A stretch of 64,000 bases of DNA from Flavobacterium chungbukense (GCF_020805785.1 NZ_JAJGZV010000001.1:310001-374000); one strand, 5' to 3'; shown: positions 27,892 through 38,514, counted from the stretch's first letter. The notes: a model not told the origin generated them from the sequence alone. A program made the numbers and translations.

Positions 27892-30800
27892 ATGAAATTT
27901 AAATATATAGGATTTTTTATTGCCCTTTTGTGTACTGCTGTATCCTTTGGACAAATAAAAGTAAAAGGAACTGTGAAGGATAAAGGCAATGTGCCAATTC
28001 CAGGAGTAAACGTAATGGTAAAAGGAACTTCAACTTCAGCAGCAACTGACTTTGATGGTAATTATGTACTTAATGTGCCAAATAAAAATGCACAGCTTGA
28101 ATTTACATTTGTGGGTTTTACAACCAAAATAGAAACAATTGGAGATAAAACAGAAATTAACGTCATACTCGAAGAATCAAGTCAGGCATTAGATGAGATA
28201 GTTGTGGTAGGTTATGCGGCTGTCAAAAAGAGCGATGTAACGAGTTCGATTTCTTCTGTAAAAGGAAAAGAGCTTCAAACGATGACTGTGGGTAACGTAA
28301 CAGAATCGCTGCAAGGTAAAGTTGCGGGGGTTCAGGTAACGGGAGCAGGAGGGCCTGGAGCACAGCCAAGAGTTTTAATTCGTGGTATTTCGACTTTAAA
28401 TTTAAATACAGATCCACTTTATGTGGTAGACGGAATTCCGATGGGAACAAGCATCAATTTCTTGAGTAACAATGAAATTGAATCTATGGAGGTTTTAAAA
28501 GATGCTTCTGCAAGTGCCATTTATGGTTCTCGAGCTTCAAATGGGGTTATTTTAATTACTACGAAAAAAGGAAAAGTGGGTAAAACTAGATTCAACTTTG
28601 ACTTAAGTTCGGGTATGCAGATGATGAATAATCCGTACAATATGGCTGATGCAGAAACTTACGCTAGAATCATGAATACGGCTAACAACAATTCTGGTTA
28701 TGCTGATTATTTGCCAAATCCTTCTCAATACAGAGGGAAAACAACAGATTGGTGGAAAGCAGGAATTAGAAAAGCTTCTCCAGTTACAAATGCTTCTTTT
28801 GGTGTAGCAGGCGGTTCAGATAAACATACTTATGCCATTAGCTTAAACTATTATAATGCAGAATCAATTTATGAAGTTGGCGGATGGGAAAGAGTGACGA
28901 TGAGAATTGCGAACGACTTTAAATTCTCGGATAAATTTTCTGCTGGAATTACTTTAAATCCACGTTATGAAACTTGGGGATCTCCTGGGAACTGGGCAGA
29001 TTTTGATAAAATTGATCCAATTACTCCAATTTACAAACCAGCTGATCAATTAACAGGATTAGAAAACGAATACAGTATTTATGCACGTTCTCCTTCGTAT
29101 GTTTGGAATCCTGTTGCTGCGGTAAAAAGATACGATGATTTTACAAATCAGTATAACTTAAATACAAATGGATATTTACAATACGAACCAATAAAAGGTT
29201 TAGTAATTCGTACGCAAGCTTCTATTGAAGTTGGCGATAAAACACAAAGTATTTTCAGACCAGATTTTATAATTGATGCAGCGCACGAAAAAGCAGAAAT
29301 TAATAGTGTTGAAAGAAGAAACACTACAAATGCAGACTGGACTTGGCAGACTACCGCAACTTATAGCAGAACTTTTGCCGAAAAACACAACGCTTCTTTT
29401 ATGGTTGGTAGCACTATGGAGGAATACAATGCTAATGATGTTTGGGGTTACGGCGAAGGAGTTCCTAATAACTCAGACTTAATGAGAGAAGTAAGTGCAG
29501 CTACTAAAAATCGTAATAGTAGTGGTACTAGCTGGTCAAGTTCATTGATGTCCTACATTTCTCGTCTTTCTTATAACTACGACGGAAAGTACTATTTTAC
29601 AGGAACTTTTAGACGTGATGGTTCTTCTAAATTTATGGCAAATAATAAATGGGCAAATTTCCCATCGGCGTCTGCTTCATGGAGAATTTTAAATGAAGGA
29701 TTTATGGGATCTGCAAAAGATGTTTTTAGCGATCTTAGATTTAGAGCAGGTTGGGGTAAAGTAGGTAATCAAGGTTTGCCTGATGCCGTTTACCAGTCAA
29801 ATATCGGACAAGGATATTATGTTATTGGTGGTCAGGTGGTAGATACTTCTTTTCCGTCAACAATGGCAAATAAAGACATCAAATGGGAAACTGTAGAAGA
29901 TATTAGTTTTGGAATTGACTTCGGATTATGGAAAAATAAACTTTCAGGATCTTTAGAGTACTACCAAAAGAAAACAAAAGATATGTTGTTCTTAAAACAG
30001 TTTCCAACTTACAGCGGATTCCCAGGATATTCAACTATGTGGACAAATGTAGGTTCAATGAAATCAAGCGGTATTGATTTATTGATTTCATTTAAAGATA
30101 AAAAAGGAGATTTCTCATATGGTGCAGACTTAACTTTTACAACTGTAGATGTAGAGATGATTTCTTTATCTGCTGAAGGAGAAAGATTATACGGTTCAAG
30201 TAATAGAACCTTAACGGTTAAAGGGGATGAACCTGGATATTTTTACGGTTATATTGCTGATGGATTATTCCAGAATCAGACTGAGCTAAATTCGCATACA
30301 GATGAACATGGAACTAAATTACAGCCTTATGCACAAGTAGGTGATGTTCGTTTTAAAGATATAAATGGCGACGGAAAAATTGATGACAAAGACAGAACTA
30401 AAATTGGTTCTCCTTGGGCAGACTACAATATTGGTTTGAACTTAAACTTTGCTTACAAAAACTTTGATATAGTAGCGAATTTTTATTCAAGTATTGGAAA
30501 TGAAATCGTTAATCAGAATATTTCAGATTTATACAATGGTGCAAGTTTAACCAACAAGGTAAGTGGATTAGAGCAAATGGCTTGGCATGGCGAAGGAACT
30601 TCAAACTATATTCCGAGATTATCAAAAGATGATAACAACGAGAACTTTACAAAATTCTCTTCTCTTTATGTAGAAGATGGATCTTTCGTTAGAATGAAAA
30701 ACCTTCAAATTGGTTATTCCTTCTACAATAAATTTGGTTTAGATAAATTAAGATTATCATTATCAGGACAAAATTTATGGACATGGACAAACTATTCAGG

Positions 30801-30924
30801 AGTAGAACCTGAAGTTGGGGCAGGAGATCCAAATAATGGAGACAGAGTAAAAGGATCAGGTTTTGGAGGATGGAATTATCCAGTACAGCCAACAATCTTG
30901 ATGGGACTTAATGTTGCATTTTAA
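27892..30924 (+). CDS. SusC/RagA-family TonB-linked outer-membrane transporter
   Basis: The 1010-residue product has a signal peptide, a carboxypeptidase-regulatory-like domain (about 22-100, GTVKDKGNVPIPGVNV), a TonB box region (LDEIVVVGY about 101-109), a plug domain (about 115-225, with YVVDGIPMG and GSRASNGVILITTKKG) and a large barrel. It has no STN domain, unlike the SusC at 46963. It imports oligosaccharides across the outer membrane together with the SusD partner encoded 11 bases downstream. Regulation is probably by the upstream HTCS. Confidence 0.96.
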   Translation: MKFKYIGFFIALLCTAVSFGQIKVKGTVKDKGNVPIPGVNVMVKGTSTSAATDFDGNYVLNVPNKNAQLEFTFVGFTTKIETIGDKTEINVILEESSQALDEIVVVGYAAVKKSDVTSSISSVKGKELQTMTVGNVTESLQGKVAGVQVTGAGGPGAQPRVLIRGISTLNLNTDPLYVVDGIPMGTSINFLSNNEIESMEVLKDASASAIYGSRASNGVILITTKKGKVGKTRFNFDLSSGMQMMNNPYNMADAETYARIMNTANNNSGYADYLPNPSQYRGKTTDWWKAGIRKASPVTNASFGVAGGSDKHTYAISLNYYNAESIYEVGGWERVTMRIANDFKFSDKFSAGITLNPRYETWGSPGNWADFDKIDPITPIYKPADQLTGLENEYSIYARSPSYVWNPVAAVKRYDDFTNQYNLNTNGYLQYEPIKGLVIRTQASIEVGDKTQSIFRPDFIIDAAHEKAEINSVERRNTTNADWTWQTTATYSRTFAEKHNASFMVGSTMEEYNANDVWGYGEGVPNNSDLMREVSAATKNRNSSGTSWSSSLMSYISRLSYNYDGKYYFTGTFRRDGSSKFMANNKWANFPSASASWRILNEGFMGSAKDVFSDLRFRAGWGKVGNQGLPDAVYQSNIGQGYYVIGGQVVDTSFPSTMANKDIKWETVEDISFGIDFGLWKNKLSGSLEYYQKKTKDMLFLKQFPTYSGFPGYSTMWTNVGSMKSSGIDLLISFKDKKGDFSYGADLTFTTVDVEMISLSAEGERLYGSSNRTLTVKGDEPGYFYGYIADGLFQNQTELNSHTDEHGTKLQPYAQVGDVRFKDINGDGKIDDKDRTKIGSPWADYNIGLNLNFAYKNFDIVANFYSSIGNEIVNQNISDLYNGASLTNKVSGLEQMAWHGEGTSNYIPRLSKDDNNENFTKFSSLYVEDGSFVRMKNLQIGYSFYNKFGLDKLRLSLSGQNLWTWTNYSGVEPEVGAGDPNNGDRVKGSGFGGWNYPVQPTILMGLNVAF

Positions 30925-30935
30925 TCAAAACGATC

Positions 30936-32537
30936 ATGAAAAAAATAATAGTATCAATAATAGCTTTTTCTCTATTTTTGGCATCTTGCAGTGATTTTAT
31001 AGAAAAAGACCAAAGAGGAACTCAGACTTTAGAAAATTATTTTCAAACAGTACAAGAATGCGAGAATTACACCAATGAATTAACGCAACGTTTATTGTTA
31101 GCAAAAGAATGGTGGGTATTAACTGCTCCTAGAGTAACCAACGAAATGGCAACAGATGACGCCTGGATGGGAAATACCGGTCAAGACAATAGCGCACACA
31201 GACCAGCTTCTCAATACATCATTACTCCAGATAATATGGGAGATATGAATAGTATTTATACAGCACATTTTTATACGATTCAGTCTGCAAATGTTGGTTT
31301 AGAAAGAATGGCTGTTTCGCCACTTACAGATGCTCAAAAAAATCAGTATATGGGCGAATCTTTATTCGTACGTGCTTATTGCTATTATGAATTGGTAAAT
31401 CTTTTTGGAGGAGTTCCAGTTTACACAAAATCTTTAGGAACTGGCGATTTAACGTTATCACGTAATACAGCTGCAGAAGTATATACTCAAATAGAAACCG
31501 ATCTTAAAGACGCAGCAACAAAACTAGAAAGCGCTCCTGTAGCAAGAAATGGTAGAATTAACAAATGGGCGGCTTATGCTTTACTGGCTCGTGTGTCTTT
31601 GTTCCAAGAAAAATGGGCAGAAGCAAAAACATATTCTAACAAAGTAATTACAGAAGGTCCTTTCCAGTTAGAAGCTGATTTCTTAAATATCTGGAATGTT
31701 AACAATCATAACGGAATTGAATCTATTTTAGAAGCGCAATCCTCTTCTGTCCAGGATAGAAACTTAGGTGCAGCGTTGCCAACTTTATCTGGAGCAAGAG
31801 GAGAAGACAAAAAGAATTTCCCAAGTAATGATGCAGCCGATGTTTTGGATGGTTGGGGATGGTGTATGCCGACAAGTGATTTAGAAAATGCTTATTTGTC
31901 TGAAAATGATGTTATCCGCCGCAGAAGCACCATTACAAAATGGGGAGAAGCAGCTTACGGAGATGAAGTTTTAAATCCGACACATAAATTCAGTTTAAAT
32001 GATAATAAATCTGGACGTATCTGCCGTAAATATTATATCCCGATTGCGACACGTCGTTCATTAGATAAAAAAGACGGTCACTTGCCATTAAACATTCCGT
32101 TGATTCGTTTAGCAGAAATGTATTTAACAAGAGCTGAAGCAAATTATCATACAGGCGGTGATGCTTTAGCAGATATTAATATCATTAGAGCACGTGTAAA
32201 ATTAGATCCGAAAACAGGAATTTCTGGACCAACCCTTTTAAGACAGATTTACAAAGAACGTCGTTTAGAATTGGCTTTTGAAGGATTGCGTTTATTTGAT
32301 ATTCGCCGAGAAAAAGATCCAACAACAGGAAGACCGGTGATCGAATCTTTGATGGGACCAAACGGAACTTTTGTACAATACAATTTGAGTTCTACAGATC
32401 CTTACGAAACAACAAACTTGAGAGAATCTCAGGATAAAGGAATCAATTTTAATCCTGCAAAAAACTTATTGTGGCCAATTCCGCAATTAGAAATCGATTT
32501 GAGCGGTGGTGTAATTAAACAAAATCCTGGATACTAA
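30936..32537 (+). CDS. SusD/RagB-family nutrient-binding outer-membrane lipoprotein
   Basis: The 533-residue lipoprotein has a lipobox ending LASC. The SusD fold signatures are present: the N-terminal TPR-like helical region with FVRAYCYYELVNLFGGVPV (about 143-161) and the C-terminal RQIYKERRLELAFEGLRLFDI stretch and NLLWPIP end motif. It forms the lid on the SusC transporter and binds the glycan at the surface. The GH30 gene begins one base after the stop. Confidence 0.95.
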   Translation: MKKIIVSIIAFSLFLASCSDFIEKDQRGTQTLENYFQTVQECENYTNELTQRLLLAKEWWVLTAPRVTNEMATDDAWMGNTGQDNSAHRPASQYIITPDNMGDMNSIYTAHFYTIQSANVGLERMAVSPLTDAQKNQYMGESLFVRAYCYYELVNLFGGVPVYTKSLGTGDLTLSRNTAAEVYTQIETDLKDAATKLESAPVARNGRINKWAAYALLARVSLFQEKWAEAKTYSNKVITEGPFQLEADFLNIWNVNNHNGIESILEAQSSSVQDRNLGAALPTLSGARGEDKKNFPSNDAADVLDGWGWCMPTSDLENAYLSENDVIRRRSTITKWGEAAYGDEVLNPTHKFSLNDNKSGRICRKYYIPIATRRSLDKKDGHLPLNIPLIRLAEMYLTRAEANYHTGGDALADINIIRARVKLDPKTGISGPTLLRQIYKERRLELAFEGLRLFDIRREKDPTTGRPVIESLMGPNGTFVQYNLSSTDPYETTNLRESQDKGINFNPAKNLLWPIPQLEIDLSGGVIKQNPGY

Positions 32538-32538
32538 G

Positions 32539-34176
32539 ATGAAACAGTATAATCAAAATAAAGTAGGTCTGCTATGTGCAGGCTTACTTTTCGCAAGTTC
32601 TTTTTTTGTAAGCTGTGATTCTGAAAAATCTGAAAATTCAGGTTCAGAAAATGCTGTAACAGAATTAAATGTAAGTTTGGATATGAATCTTCAAACTATG
32701 GAAAGTTTTGGAGCTTCAGACGCTTGGCAGTGTAATTTTATTGGAAAAAATTGGCCGACTGATAAAAGAAATAAAATAGCCGATTTATTGTTCAGCCAAG
32801 GTTTAGATGCTGACGGAAATCCAAAAGGAATTGGATTATCGTTATGGCGTTTTAATCTTGGAGCAGGAAGTGCAGAACAAGGTGAAGCCAGTGATATTAC
32901 AGATGAATGGAGAAGATCGGAATGTTTTACCACCAATGGAGTTTCGTATGATATGAACAAACAAGCAGGACAGGTTTGGTTTATGAAAGCGGCAAGAGAG
33001 CGAGGTGTCGATAAACTATTGGCTTTCGCAAACAGCGCACCGGTTTATCTGACTCAAAACGGAAAGGCACACGCTTCTATCAAAGAATTTTATAATTTAA
33101 AAGATGGTAAAATGCCCGATTTAGCTGATTTCTGGACAACTTCTTTAGAAAAATTAAAAACAGAACACGGCTTAACAATCGATTATTTGAGTCCGTTCAA
33201 TGAACCACAATATGAGTGGGATGGTTCTGGACAGGAAGGTTCTCCGGCAAGTAATGCTAATATTTACAGTTTTGTAAACATCTTATCGCCAAAATTACAG
33301 GCCAAAAAGTTAGAAGCTAAAATTGTTGTAGGAGAAGCTGGAGCTTACGAACCGCTTTATAAAACAGTTTCTGGAAAAGAAAGCAGATCAAACCAGATTG
33401 ATTATTTCTTTGCTGCTAATTCTTCTAAAAATATTGGAAATTTAAGCAACGTAAAAAGAACTATTTCTGGACATAGTTACTGGCAAGCGTGGCCACTAAG
33501 TACATTGATTTCATCAAGACAAGAAGCGGCTGCGAGAACGCAATCTGTTGGAGGTTTAAGTCTTTGGTCATCGGAATATTGTGTTTTAGAAAGTCCTGGA
33601 ACTGCAGAACTTCCAGGTGGAGCAGGAGCAGGAAGAGATTTAGGAATGTCTTTAGCACTTTGGACTTCTCGTATTATTAGCACTGATATTGCTGTTGGAG
33701 GCGTAACTTCATGGCAATGGTGGACCGCAATTAGCCGTGGTGATTATAAAGACGGTTTAATTCACGTGGATGATGGAGCAAGCAACGGAGCTGGAAATGC
33801 TGATTATTGTAAAAATGACGGATACATCAGAGATTCAAAAACGCTTTGGGCTTTAGGAAATTTTTCATTCTTTGTAAAACCGGGAATGGTTAGAGTTCAG
33901 ATTCCAAGTGTAGACAATACGTCAGAATTAAATAATGTTATGGTTACGGCTTATAAAGATGCGGCAAATAAAAAGCTGGTTGTAGTTGCAGTTAACATCA
34001 GCAAATCAGCGAAAGCTTATAAATTGAATCTTGCAGGCGGAACCGTATCAGATAATAAATTGACTCCGTACATCACTTCTGATGCTATGAGTTTGAAAAA
34101 AGGAGCAGCGGTTGATGCTTCAGGTTTCGAAATTCCAGCTAGATCAGTTGTGACTTATGTGGGAACATATAAATAA
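32539..34176 (+). CDS. GH30-family glycoside hydrolase lipoprotein
   Basis: The 545-residue product has a lipoprotein signal (FFVSC), so it is probably displayed on the cell surface. The GH30 (clan GH-A) barrel shows the acid/base E222 in PFNEPQYEW and nucleophile E346 in SSEYCVLE, followed by the side beta-domain. It is translated one base after susD, so it is the likely surface endo-enzyme of the locus. Substrate subfamily cannot be assigned by eye; beta-1,6-linked glucan or galactan are reasonable candidates given GH3 and GH2 neighbours. It is a clear paralogue of the next gene. Confidence 0.88.
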   Translation: MKQYNQNKVGLLCAGLLFASSFFVSCDSEKSENSGSENAVTELNVSLDMNLQTMESFGASDAWQCNFIGKNWPTDKRNKIADLLFSQGLDADGNPKGIGLSLWRFNLGAGSAEQGEASDITDEWRRSECFTTNGVSYDMNKQAGQVWFMKAARERGVDKLLAFANSAPVYLTQNGKAHASIKEFYNLKDGKMPDLADFWTTSLEKLKTEHGLTIDYLSPFNEPQYEWDGSGQEGSPASNANIYSFVNILSPKLQAKKLEAKIVVGEAGAYEPLYKTVSGKESRSNQIDYFFAANSSKNIGNLSNVKRTISGHSYWQAWPLSTLISSRQEAAARTQSVGGLSLWSSEYCVLESPGTAELPGGAGAGRDLGMSLALWTSRIISTDIAVGGVTSWQWWTAISRGDYKDGLIHVDDGASNGAGNADYCKNDGYIRDSKTLWALGNFSFFVKPGMVRVQIPSVDNTSELNNVMVTAYKDAANKKLVVVAVNISKSAKAYKLNLAGGTVSDNKLTPYITSDAMSLKKGAAVDASGFEIPARSVVTYVGTYK

Positions 34177-34223
34177 GGTTCAAAGGGACAGAGTTACAAA
34201 GAGACAAAGGTTTTACCATAATC

Positions 34224-34325
34224 TTGTCATCCCGAGGAACGAGGGATCACACATGAAACTCGACAAAGATTGGCGACTTACTTTGCTGAATTCCTAGTGT
34301 GATTTCTCCTTCGTCGAAATGACAA
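34224..34325. repeat. Dispersed MITE-like repeat, copy 2
   Basis: TTGTCAT at the left and ATGACAA at the right bracket a 102-base element sharing GAAACTCGACAAAGATTGG and the CTCCTTCGTCGAAATGACAA end with the copy at 16801-16933. It lies in the 180-base gap between the two GH30 genes. Confidence 0.8.
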
Positions 34326-34356
34326 AATTGAGGATAATAGATAATAAAAGAATTAA

Positions 34357-35940
34357 ATGAAAAAAGTATATATCTCACTTTTTCTGGTAATTAGTTCGCT
34401 GTCTTTTGGACAGCGAACGATTACTATCAGCACAGATAATGTAGTACAAACCATGGACGGTTTTGGAGGTTCTGATGCTTGGCGAACACAGTTTGTGGGG
34501 AAAAATTGGCCTGATCAGAAAAAGAATGCTATTGCAGATTTACTATTCAGTAAAGAAATCGATGCACAGGGAAATCCTAAAGGAATAGGACTTTCGATCT
34601 GGCGATTTAATTTGGGAGCTGGAAGCACGGAACAAGGAGAAAACAGTAAAGTTTCTGACGAATGGAGAAGAAGTGAATGTTTCTTGAATGCTGACGGAAC
34701 TTATGATTTTTCTAAACAAGAAGGTCAGAGATGGTTTTTGCAGGCAGCTAAAAAAAGAGGAGTTGAAAAATTTCTTATTTTTACTAATAGTCCACCCGTT
34801 TATTTGACAAACAACGGATTGTCTTTCGCTTCTCAAAAGAATAAACTGAATCTAAAAGATGGCGCAATTCCACAATTTGCCGATTTCTTAGTTCAAAGTA
34901 TTCAGGGATTGGAGAAAAAAGAAGGAATTAAATTCGATTATGTGAGTCCGATAAACGAACCGCAGTGGGAATGGATGCCAAAGAATGGAGATACCAACAG
35001 TCAAGAAGGAACACCAGCAACGAATCAGGAAATTTATGATTTAACCAAATCGCTTTCGGAAAAGCTAAAAGCTAAGAAAATGAATACCGAAATCGTGGTT
35101 GCAGAAGCGGCGCAAATCGATTATTTGTATGAAAATGTAAATGCCGAAAATCGTGACAATCAAATTGATTTTTTCTTCGGAAAAACTATAACCAATGTGA
35201 CTAAATTTTCGAATGTAAAAAATGTAATTCTAGGACATAGTTATTTTACAACATGGCCAATTGAAAAACAGGTTTTAAGCCGAAAATTAATTGCCGCGGA
35301 AGTGAAACAAAAGCTAGGATTAAAATACTGGCAATCTGAATATTGTATTTTAGAAAATCCTGGAGAAAATGAAATTCCGGGAGGATCAGGCGGAGGAAGA
35401 GATTTAGGAATGCAGACTGCTTTATTTGTAGCCCGATTAATTCATAATGATATTGCAGTTGCCAATGCGGCTTCATGGCAATGGTGGACTTCGATTACAA
35501 GAGTAGATTACAAAGACGGTTTAATTTATTTGGATGATGGAAAAAGCAACGGAGGAACGGAGCCAAATTATGTGAAAAATGATGGCGAATTTCACGACTC
35601 AAAATTGCTTTGGGCATTAGGAAATTATTCGCTTTTTGTACGTCCTGGAATGCAAAGAATTGATATTCCAAACCAAAAAGAATTAGACGCAGCAAATGAT
35701 GTAATGCTGACAGCCTACAAAGATGTTCAAAACAAAAAGCTGATTGTTGTGGCAGTAAATTGTGGTAAAGAAACTCAGAAATACAAATTTGATCTTTCAA
35801 AAGGAACTTTAAAAAACAATGAATTTACGCCCTACATCACTTCGGATAAATCAAATTTAAAAAAAGGCGAAATTCAAAAAAACAATAATTTAGAAATACC
35901 TGCAAGATCTGTGGTGACTTTTGTGGGAGAATTTGAGTAA
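34357..35940 (+). CDS. GH30-family glycoside hydrolase, second paralogue
   Basis: The 527-residue product has a plain signal peptide (ends LSFGQR) without a lipobox cysteine, so it is probably periplasmic, unlike its lipid-anchored neighbour. Acid/base E201 lies in PINEPQWEW and nucleophile E328 in QSEYCILE. It aligns along its full length with the gene at 32539 (shared GKNWP, SEQGE/STEQGE, DEWRRSECF and WQWWT words), so the pair arose by duplication. The split in location suggests surface depolymerisation followed by periplasmic processing of the same linkage; the linkage itself is unknown. Confidence 0.88.
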   Translation: MKKVYISLFLVISSLSFGQRTITISTDNVVQTMDGFGGSDAWRTQFVGKNWPDQKKNAIADLLFSKEIDAQGNPKGIGLSIWRFNLGAGSTEQGENSKVSDEWRRSECFLNADGTYDFSKQEGQRWFLQAAKKRGVEKFLIFTNSPPVYLTNNGLSFASQKNKLNLKDGAIPQFADFLVQSIQGLEKKEGIKFDYVSPINEPQWEWMPKNGDTNSQEGTPATNQEIYDLTKSLSEKLKAKKMNTEIVVAEAAQIDYLYENVNAENRDNQIDFFFGKTITNVTKFSNVKNVILGHSYFTTWPIEKQVLSRKLIAAEVKQKLGLKYWQSEYCILENPGENEIPGGSGGGRDLGMQTALFVARLIHNDIAVANAASWQWWTSITRVDYKDGLIYLDDGKSNGGTEPNYVKNDGEFHDSKLLWALGNYSLFVRPGMQRIDIPNQKELDAANDVMLTAYKDVQNKKLIVVAVNCGKETQKYKFDLSKGTLKNNEFTPYITSDKSNLKKGEIQKNNNLEIPARSVVTFVGEFE

Positions 35941-36038
35941 GTATTCAGTTTTCAGTCGCAGTTTAGCAACTGTATACTGAGACTGCGAACTAATTCAAAA
36001 ATGCAAGAAAAATAAATTAACTAAAAAAATAGAATATA

Positions 36039-38462
36039 GTGTTAACTAAGAAAATCTTAATCCCCGTTTTACTCTTTTCATGTTTGTCTGCCAGCAGTCA
36101 GATTTCGTTTGGAGATTCAAAAAAAATCAATGATAATTGGAAATTCAATCTTCAAGATGTTTCCGATGCAAAAAATGCCACTTTTGATGATAACAAATGG
36201 CAGAACGTAAATGTACCGCATGACTGGAGCGTAAAAGGGCAATTAAGTCCAACATTGGCAAGCTGTACAGGATATTTGCCAGGTGGAATTGCTTGGTACA
36301 GAAAGTCAATCAATATTCCGCAGAATAAATCAGGAGAAAAAGTGTATTTATATTTTGAAGGTGTTTACAACAGAAGCGAAGTTTTCGTCAACGGAAAATC
36401 GTTAGGAAAACGTCCAAACGGATATATTTCTTTTGCATATGATGCAACGCCTTTCGTGAAATTCGGTGGAGAAAATACAATCTCAGTTCGCGTAGATCAC
36501 AGTCAAAGTGCCGATTCAAGATGGTATACAGGTTCTGGAATTTATAGAAATGTATGGTTGGTTTATGCTAATCCGGTTCATATTGCGCAATGGGGCGTTT
36601 ACGCTTATCCTGAAGTTAATAAAGGAACAGGAACTTTAAATGTTGAGGTTGATGTAGAAAATGGTTCTTCTTCAAAATCATCTTTGACTGTTGTAAATGA
36701 ATTGTTTTCAAAAGATGGAAAATCAGTAGCAAAAACCTCTTCAAAAGTAGAAGTTGTTGCCAATCAAAGCGGAAAAATTTCTACTAAAATTAACGTTAAG
36801 AATCCACAGTTATGGGATTTAGAGAATCCGAATTTGTATGAATTAAAAACAACGGTTTTACAAGACGGAAAAGAAATCGATAAAACAGTAACACAAACTG
36901 GTTTCAGAAGTTTTACATTCGATCCAAACAATGGTTTTGCTCTTAACGGAAAAGGAATGAAAATGAAAGGAGTTTGTTTGCACCACGATGCTGGAGTTTT
37001 AGGATCAGCGGTTCCAAGAGAAGTTTGGAAAACAAGATTGCAGACATTGAAAGAAATTGGAGTAAATGCTATTCGTACAAGTCATAATCCGCAAGCGCCA
37101 GATTTTTATGAACTTTGCGACGAATTAGGATTATTGGTTTTAAACGAAGCTTATGACGAATGGGAATTCCCAAAACGTAAATGGTTAGAAGGCTGGAATT
37201 ATGGTACGCCAGGTTTTCAAGGTTCATTCGATATTTTTGCTGATTATGCCGAAAAAGATCTAGAAGATTTCGTGCGTCGTGACAGAAACCATCTTTCGGT
37301 ATTCGGATGGAGTATTGGTAACGAAGTAGATTATCCAAACGATCCATATTCTCACCCTGTTTTAGATAAAGGAAAAGACGGTTTCGGACAAGCTGCTTAT
37401 GGCGGTTACAAAAAAGATGCACCAGATGCCATGCGTCTGGGAGCAATTGCAAAACGTTTGGTTGCTGCAGTAAAAAAATACGATAAATCACGCCCTACAA
37501 CAGCAGGTTTAGCTGGAGTTGCTATGTCTAACGAAACAGAATATCCGGGTGCTTTAGACATTACAGGGTATAATTATACGGAAAGCAAATACAAATCAGA
37601 TCACGAAAAATATCCAAAAAGAGTAATTTACGGAAGCGAAAATGTTCATGATATGGAACCTTGGCTGGCAGTAAAAAACAATAAATTTATTTTCGGCCAG
37701 TTTCTTTGGACAGGAATAGATTATTTAGGAGAATCAGGAAGATGGCCTTCAAGAGGATTTTACTCTGGTTTAGTAGATTTTGCAGGAGTAATCAAACCTA
37801 GAGGGTATTTCCGTCAGTCACTATGGTCAGATAAACCAATGGCTTATGTAGGAACGTATCCGTTAGTAAATGAAAAAGATATTTCTAAAGATGCTTGGGC
37901 AATCTGGAATTACGAAACAGGACAAAAAATACGTGTGGTTTGTTATACCAATGCTGCAAAAGCACGTTTAGAATTGAACGGAAAAGTAGTAGGCGAAGCC
38001 AAATTATACGACGAAAAAACAGGAATTATGTATTGGGATATTCCGTTTGCAGCTGGAAAATTAGAAGCAATTGGTTTAGATAAAAACGATAAAGAAGTAA
38101 GCCGTTATGGCATAAATTCGACACAACAACCAGTTGAATTAACGATTGCAGATAAAAATATCACAATCAGTAAAGATAAAGGAGTTGCCAAAATTATGGT
38201 TCAGGTTAAAGACCAAAACGGACTTCCGGTAATGCTTTCTGATAATGAAGTAACTTGCACCATCAGCGGTCCAGGAACTTTATTAGGACTTGAAGCAGGA
38301 AACAATAGCGATATGACAGATTATACCGATAATGTACAAAGAGTATTTCACGGACACATTGCGGCTTATATTCAGGCAAAAGGAGATTCGGCAGAACCTA
38401 TAAAAGTTAAATTTACCAGTCAATGGCTAAAACCTGTTGAGGTTACCATAAATTTAAAATAG
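36039..38462 (+). CDS. GH2-family beta-galactosidase-like enzyme
   Basis: The 807-residue product starts at GTG with a signal peptide ending SASSQ. It has the GH2 order of sugar-binding jelly roll (about 30-190), immunoglobulin-like domain (about 195-295) and TIM barrel with acid/base E429 in IGNEVDYP and nucleophile E534 in YGSENVHD. C-terminal DUF4982-type and beta-sandwich domains follow. GH2 members include beta-galactosidases, mannosidases and glucuronidases; galactosidase is the most likely here by resemblance. It ends the SusCD operon, 98 bases after the second GH30. Confidence 0.88.
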   Translation: MLTKKILIPVLLFSCLSASSQISFGDSKKINDNWKFNLQDVSDAKNATFDDNKWQNVNVPHDWSVKGQLSPTLASCTGYLPGGIAWYRKSINIPQNKSGEKVYLYFEGVYNRSEVFVNGKSLGKRPNGYISFAYDATPFVKFGGENTISVRVDHSQSADSRWYTGSGIYRNVWLVYANPVHIAQWGVYAYPEVNKGTGTLNVEVDVENGSSSKSSLTVVNELFSKDGKSVAKTSSKVEVVANQSGKISTKINVKNPQLWDLENPNLYELKTTVLQDGKEIDKTVTQTGFRSFTFDPNNGFALNGKGMKMKGVCLHHDAGVLGSAVPREVWKTRLQTLKEIGVNAIRTSHNPQAPDFYELCDELGLLVLNEAYDEWEFPKRKWLEGWNYGTPGFQGSFDIFADYAEKDLEDFVRRDRNHLSVFGWSIGNEVDYPNDPYSHPVLDKGKDGFGQAAYGGYKKDAPDAMRLGAIAKRLVAAVKKYDKSRPTTAGLAGVAMSNETEYPGALDITGYNYTESKYKSDHEKYPKRVIYGSENVHDMEPWLAVKNNKFIFGQFLWTGIDYLGESGRWPSRGFYSGLVDFAGVIKPRGYFRQSLWSDKPMAYVGTYPLVNEKDISKDAWAIWNYETGQKIRVVCYTNAAKARLELNGKVVGEAKLYDEKTGIMYWDIPFAAGKLEAIGLDKNDKEVSRYGINSTQQPVELTIADKNITISKDKGVAKIMVQVKDQNGLPVMLSDNEVTCTISGPGTLLGLEAGNNSDMTDYTDNVQRVFHGHIAAYIQAKGDSAEPIKVKFTSQWLKPVEVTINLK

Positions 38463-38514
38463 TTAATTGATGTTCCATCACGACATTTAATTGATAACAA
38501 AACATAAATAATTT

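Noticed and set aside
35950..35995. Hairpin (TCGCAGT/ACTGCGA) between the second GH30 and GH2 genes as a terminator
   Set aside because: The stem is short with a long loop and no T-tract, and the genes appear to belong to one operon.
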